From contig NZ_FOXK01000002.1 of the NCBI RefSeq assembly GCF_900115695.1, forward strand, positions 248,001 to 312,000: a stretch of DNA of 64,000 nt, given 5' to 3'. The position numbers and the translations under genes were made by a program. The notes below the pieces were generated by a model. It saw only the letters and a list, made by a program, of their open reading frames with translations, was not told the origin of the DNA and ran no database searches. This document shows positions 62,994-64,000 of the stretch, one piece after another; positions within the stretch are counted from its first letter, which is position 1; each line of letters starts with the position of its first letter. This DNA comes from Ectopseudomonas toyotomiensis (GTDB taxonomy: Bacteria > Pseudomonadota > Gammaproteobacteria > Pseudomonadales > Pseudomonadaceae).

Positions 62994-64000
62994 TCAAAAC
63001 AGGTCGATCGGGTCGACATCCAGCGACCAGCGCACTGCACGACCGCTGGGCATTTGTTCCAGTGCATGCAACCAGCGGTTGAGCAGCCGGTGTAGTGGCG
63101 CGCGGGCATTGCCCTGCAGCAGCAGTTGCGCGCGGAAGCGCCCGGCGCGGCGTTCCATCGGTGCGGGCACCGGTCCGAGCAGTTCGATGCCGGTCAGACC
63201 CAGTTCGCCCAGCAAATATTCGGCCTCGCTGCAGGCCTCATCGAGAAAACTCTCGGCCTGGCCAGGCTTGTGCGCTTCGGCGCGCAGCAACGCCAGGTGG
63301 CAGAATGGTGGCAGACCGGCACTGCGGCGTTCGCTCAGCTCCTGTTCGGCGAAGGCGAAGTAGCCTTGCTCGGTCAGTTGCACCAGCAGCGGATGGTCGG
63401 CCAGGTGGCTCTGGATAATCACCTTGCCCGGTTCCTCGGCGCGGCCGGCGCGACCGGCAACCTGCACGATCAGCTGCGCCATGCGCTCGCTGGCGCGGAA
63501 ATCGGCGGAGAACAGGCCGCCGTCGGCATCGAGGATCGACACCAGTGTCACTCTGGGGAAGTGATGACCCTTGGCGAGCATCTGGGTGCCGACCAGGATG
63601 CACGGCTCGCCCTTGTTGATGGTGGCGAACAGGCGATCCATCGCGCCCTTGCGTGAGGTGCTGTCGCGGTCGATGCGCAGCACCGGGTAGTCGGGGAACA
63701 GCACCGCCAGGCGCTCTTCGGCGCGCTCGGTGCCAGCCCCGACCGGGCGCAGGTCGACGTGCTGGCATTTCGGGCAGTTGCTCGGCTGTTTCTCGACGTG
63801 GCCGCAGTGATGGCAGCGCAGTTCCTGATAGCGCTGGTGCACGGTCATGCGTGCGTCGCAGCGTGGGCATTCGGACAGCCAGCCGCAGTCGTGGCAGAGC
63901 AGGGTCGGGGCGAAGCCGCGGCGGTTGAGAAACACCAGCACCTGCTGGCCGGCGGCGAGGGTCTGGGCGATGGCCTGCTGCATCGGCCCGGAGATGCCCG
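62994..64000 (-). CDS. priA: primosomal helicase PriA, C-terminal part (runs off the edge)
   Basis: About 334 residues of the C-terminal half. Zinc-binding Cys clusters are complete ([37 protein letters not shown]). Helicase motifs [17 protein letters not shown] and [18 protein letters not shown] follow. PriA restarts stalled replication forks. The N-terminal half lies beyond the right edge. Confidence 0.96.
   Translation of the reverse strand, partial: GISGPMQQAIAQTLAAGQQVLVFLNRRGFAPTLLCHDCGWLSECPRCDARMTVHQRYQELRCHHCGHVEKQPSNCPKCQHVDLRPVGAGTERAEERLAVLFPDYPVLRIDRDSTSRKGAMDRLFATINKGEPCILVGTQMLAKGHHFPRVTLVSILDADGGLFSADFRASERMAQLIVQVAGRAGRAEEPGKVIIQSHLADHPLLVQLTEQGYFAFAEQELSERRSAGLPPFCHLALLRAEAHKPGQAESFLDEACSEAEYLLGELGLTGIELLGPVPAPMERRAGRFRAQLLLQGNARAPLHRLLNRWLHALEQMPSGRAVRWSLDVDPIDLF

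Noticed and set aside
62822..63109. 96-residue N-terminal extension of ArgS
   Set aside because: It crosses an inverted repeat and the candidate -10 box and runs into the priA end; the family start is at 62821.
1..64000. tRNA or rRNA genes
   Set aside because: No tRNA cloverleaf or rRNA stretch was recognised by eye; a tRNA scan would be decisive.

Overview
The window is Pseudomonas chromosomal DNA, GC-rich throughout. The host genes are a typical pseudomonad set: the medium-chain-length PHA cluster phaC1ZC2D facing phaIF, hslVU with argS and priA, tatABC with hisIE and the ubiE-ubiJ-ubiB run. The P. mendocina/oleovorans group is a guess from general resemblance only. The left half (position 1 to about 33310) is a Mu-like transposable prophage whose left end lies outside the window. 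The right half is host chromosome.

Prophage. An early operon runs left to right: transposase A, target-activator ATPase B, a block of small unknown genes, Gam, an HU-like protein, a DUF2786 protein, GemA and a Mor-type activator (72-8512). A terminator follows. The lysis cassette (SAR endolysin, Rz and nested Rz1) comes next, then the Mu-order head genes (small and large terminase, portal, MuF, gpG, gpI protease, gpT), then a contractile tail (sheath, tube, frameshifted chaperone, tape measure, gp43-gp48 baseplate, fibre). The right end carries a Com-like zinc-finger gene overlapping an adenine methylase gene, one small unknown gene, and tandem 22-bp repeats that look like transposase-binding end sites. 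The phage has inserted into a host DUF2339 membrane-protein gene, whose 5' part is missing on this side.

The most notable observation is a pair of sequences at 6604-6673 and 7354-7425 that fit the complete type II hammerhead ribozyme consensus. Both have the CUGANGA and GAAA cores, a GUC cleavage triplet, a long stem III and an 8-bp stem I with a compensatory base-pair change between copies. They flank the DUF2786 gene, and each starts at the stop codon of the gene before it. If active, they would cut the early mRNA twice and release a unit of about 750 nt. Other points are an antisense small membrane-protein gene inside the tail operon, a canonical TTTTTTG frameshift site, a MuF protein with a C-terminal nuclease-like domain, and a gene-free gap between the G and I homologues where related Pseudomonas phages carry anti-CRISPR genes.

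Host part. After the broken DUF2339 gene come a DUF3999 gene, a membrane diguanylate cyclase, fbp, DUF924, two lipoprotein genes, pip-dtd, rsmE-tatCBA-hisEI, and ubiB-ubiJ-ubiE. Then comes the PHA granule and synthase cluster, in which phaI-phaF converge on phaD-phaC2-phaZ-phaC1. DUF971, hslU-hslV, a SPOR-domain gene, argS and the C-terminal part of priA follow. Four REP-like inverted repeats sit in host intergenic gaps and none were seen inside the prophage.
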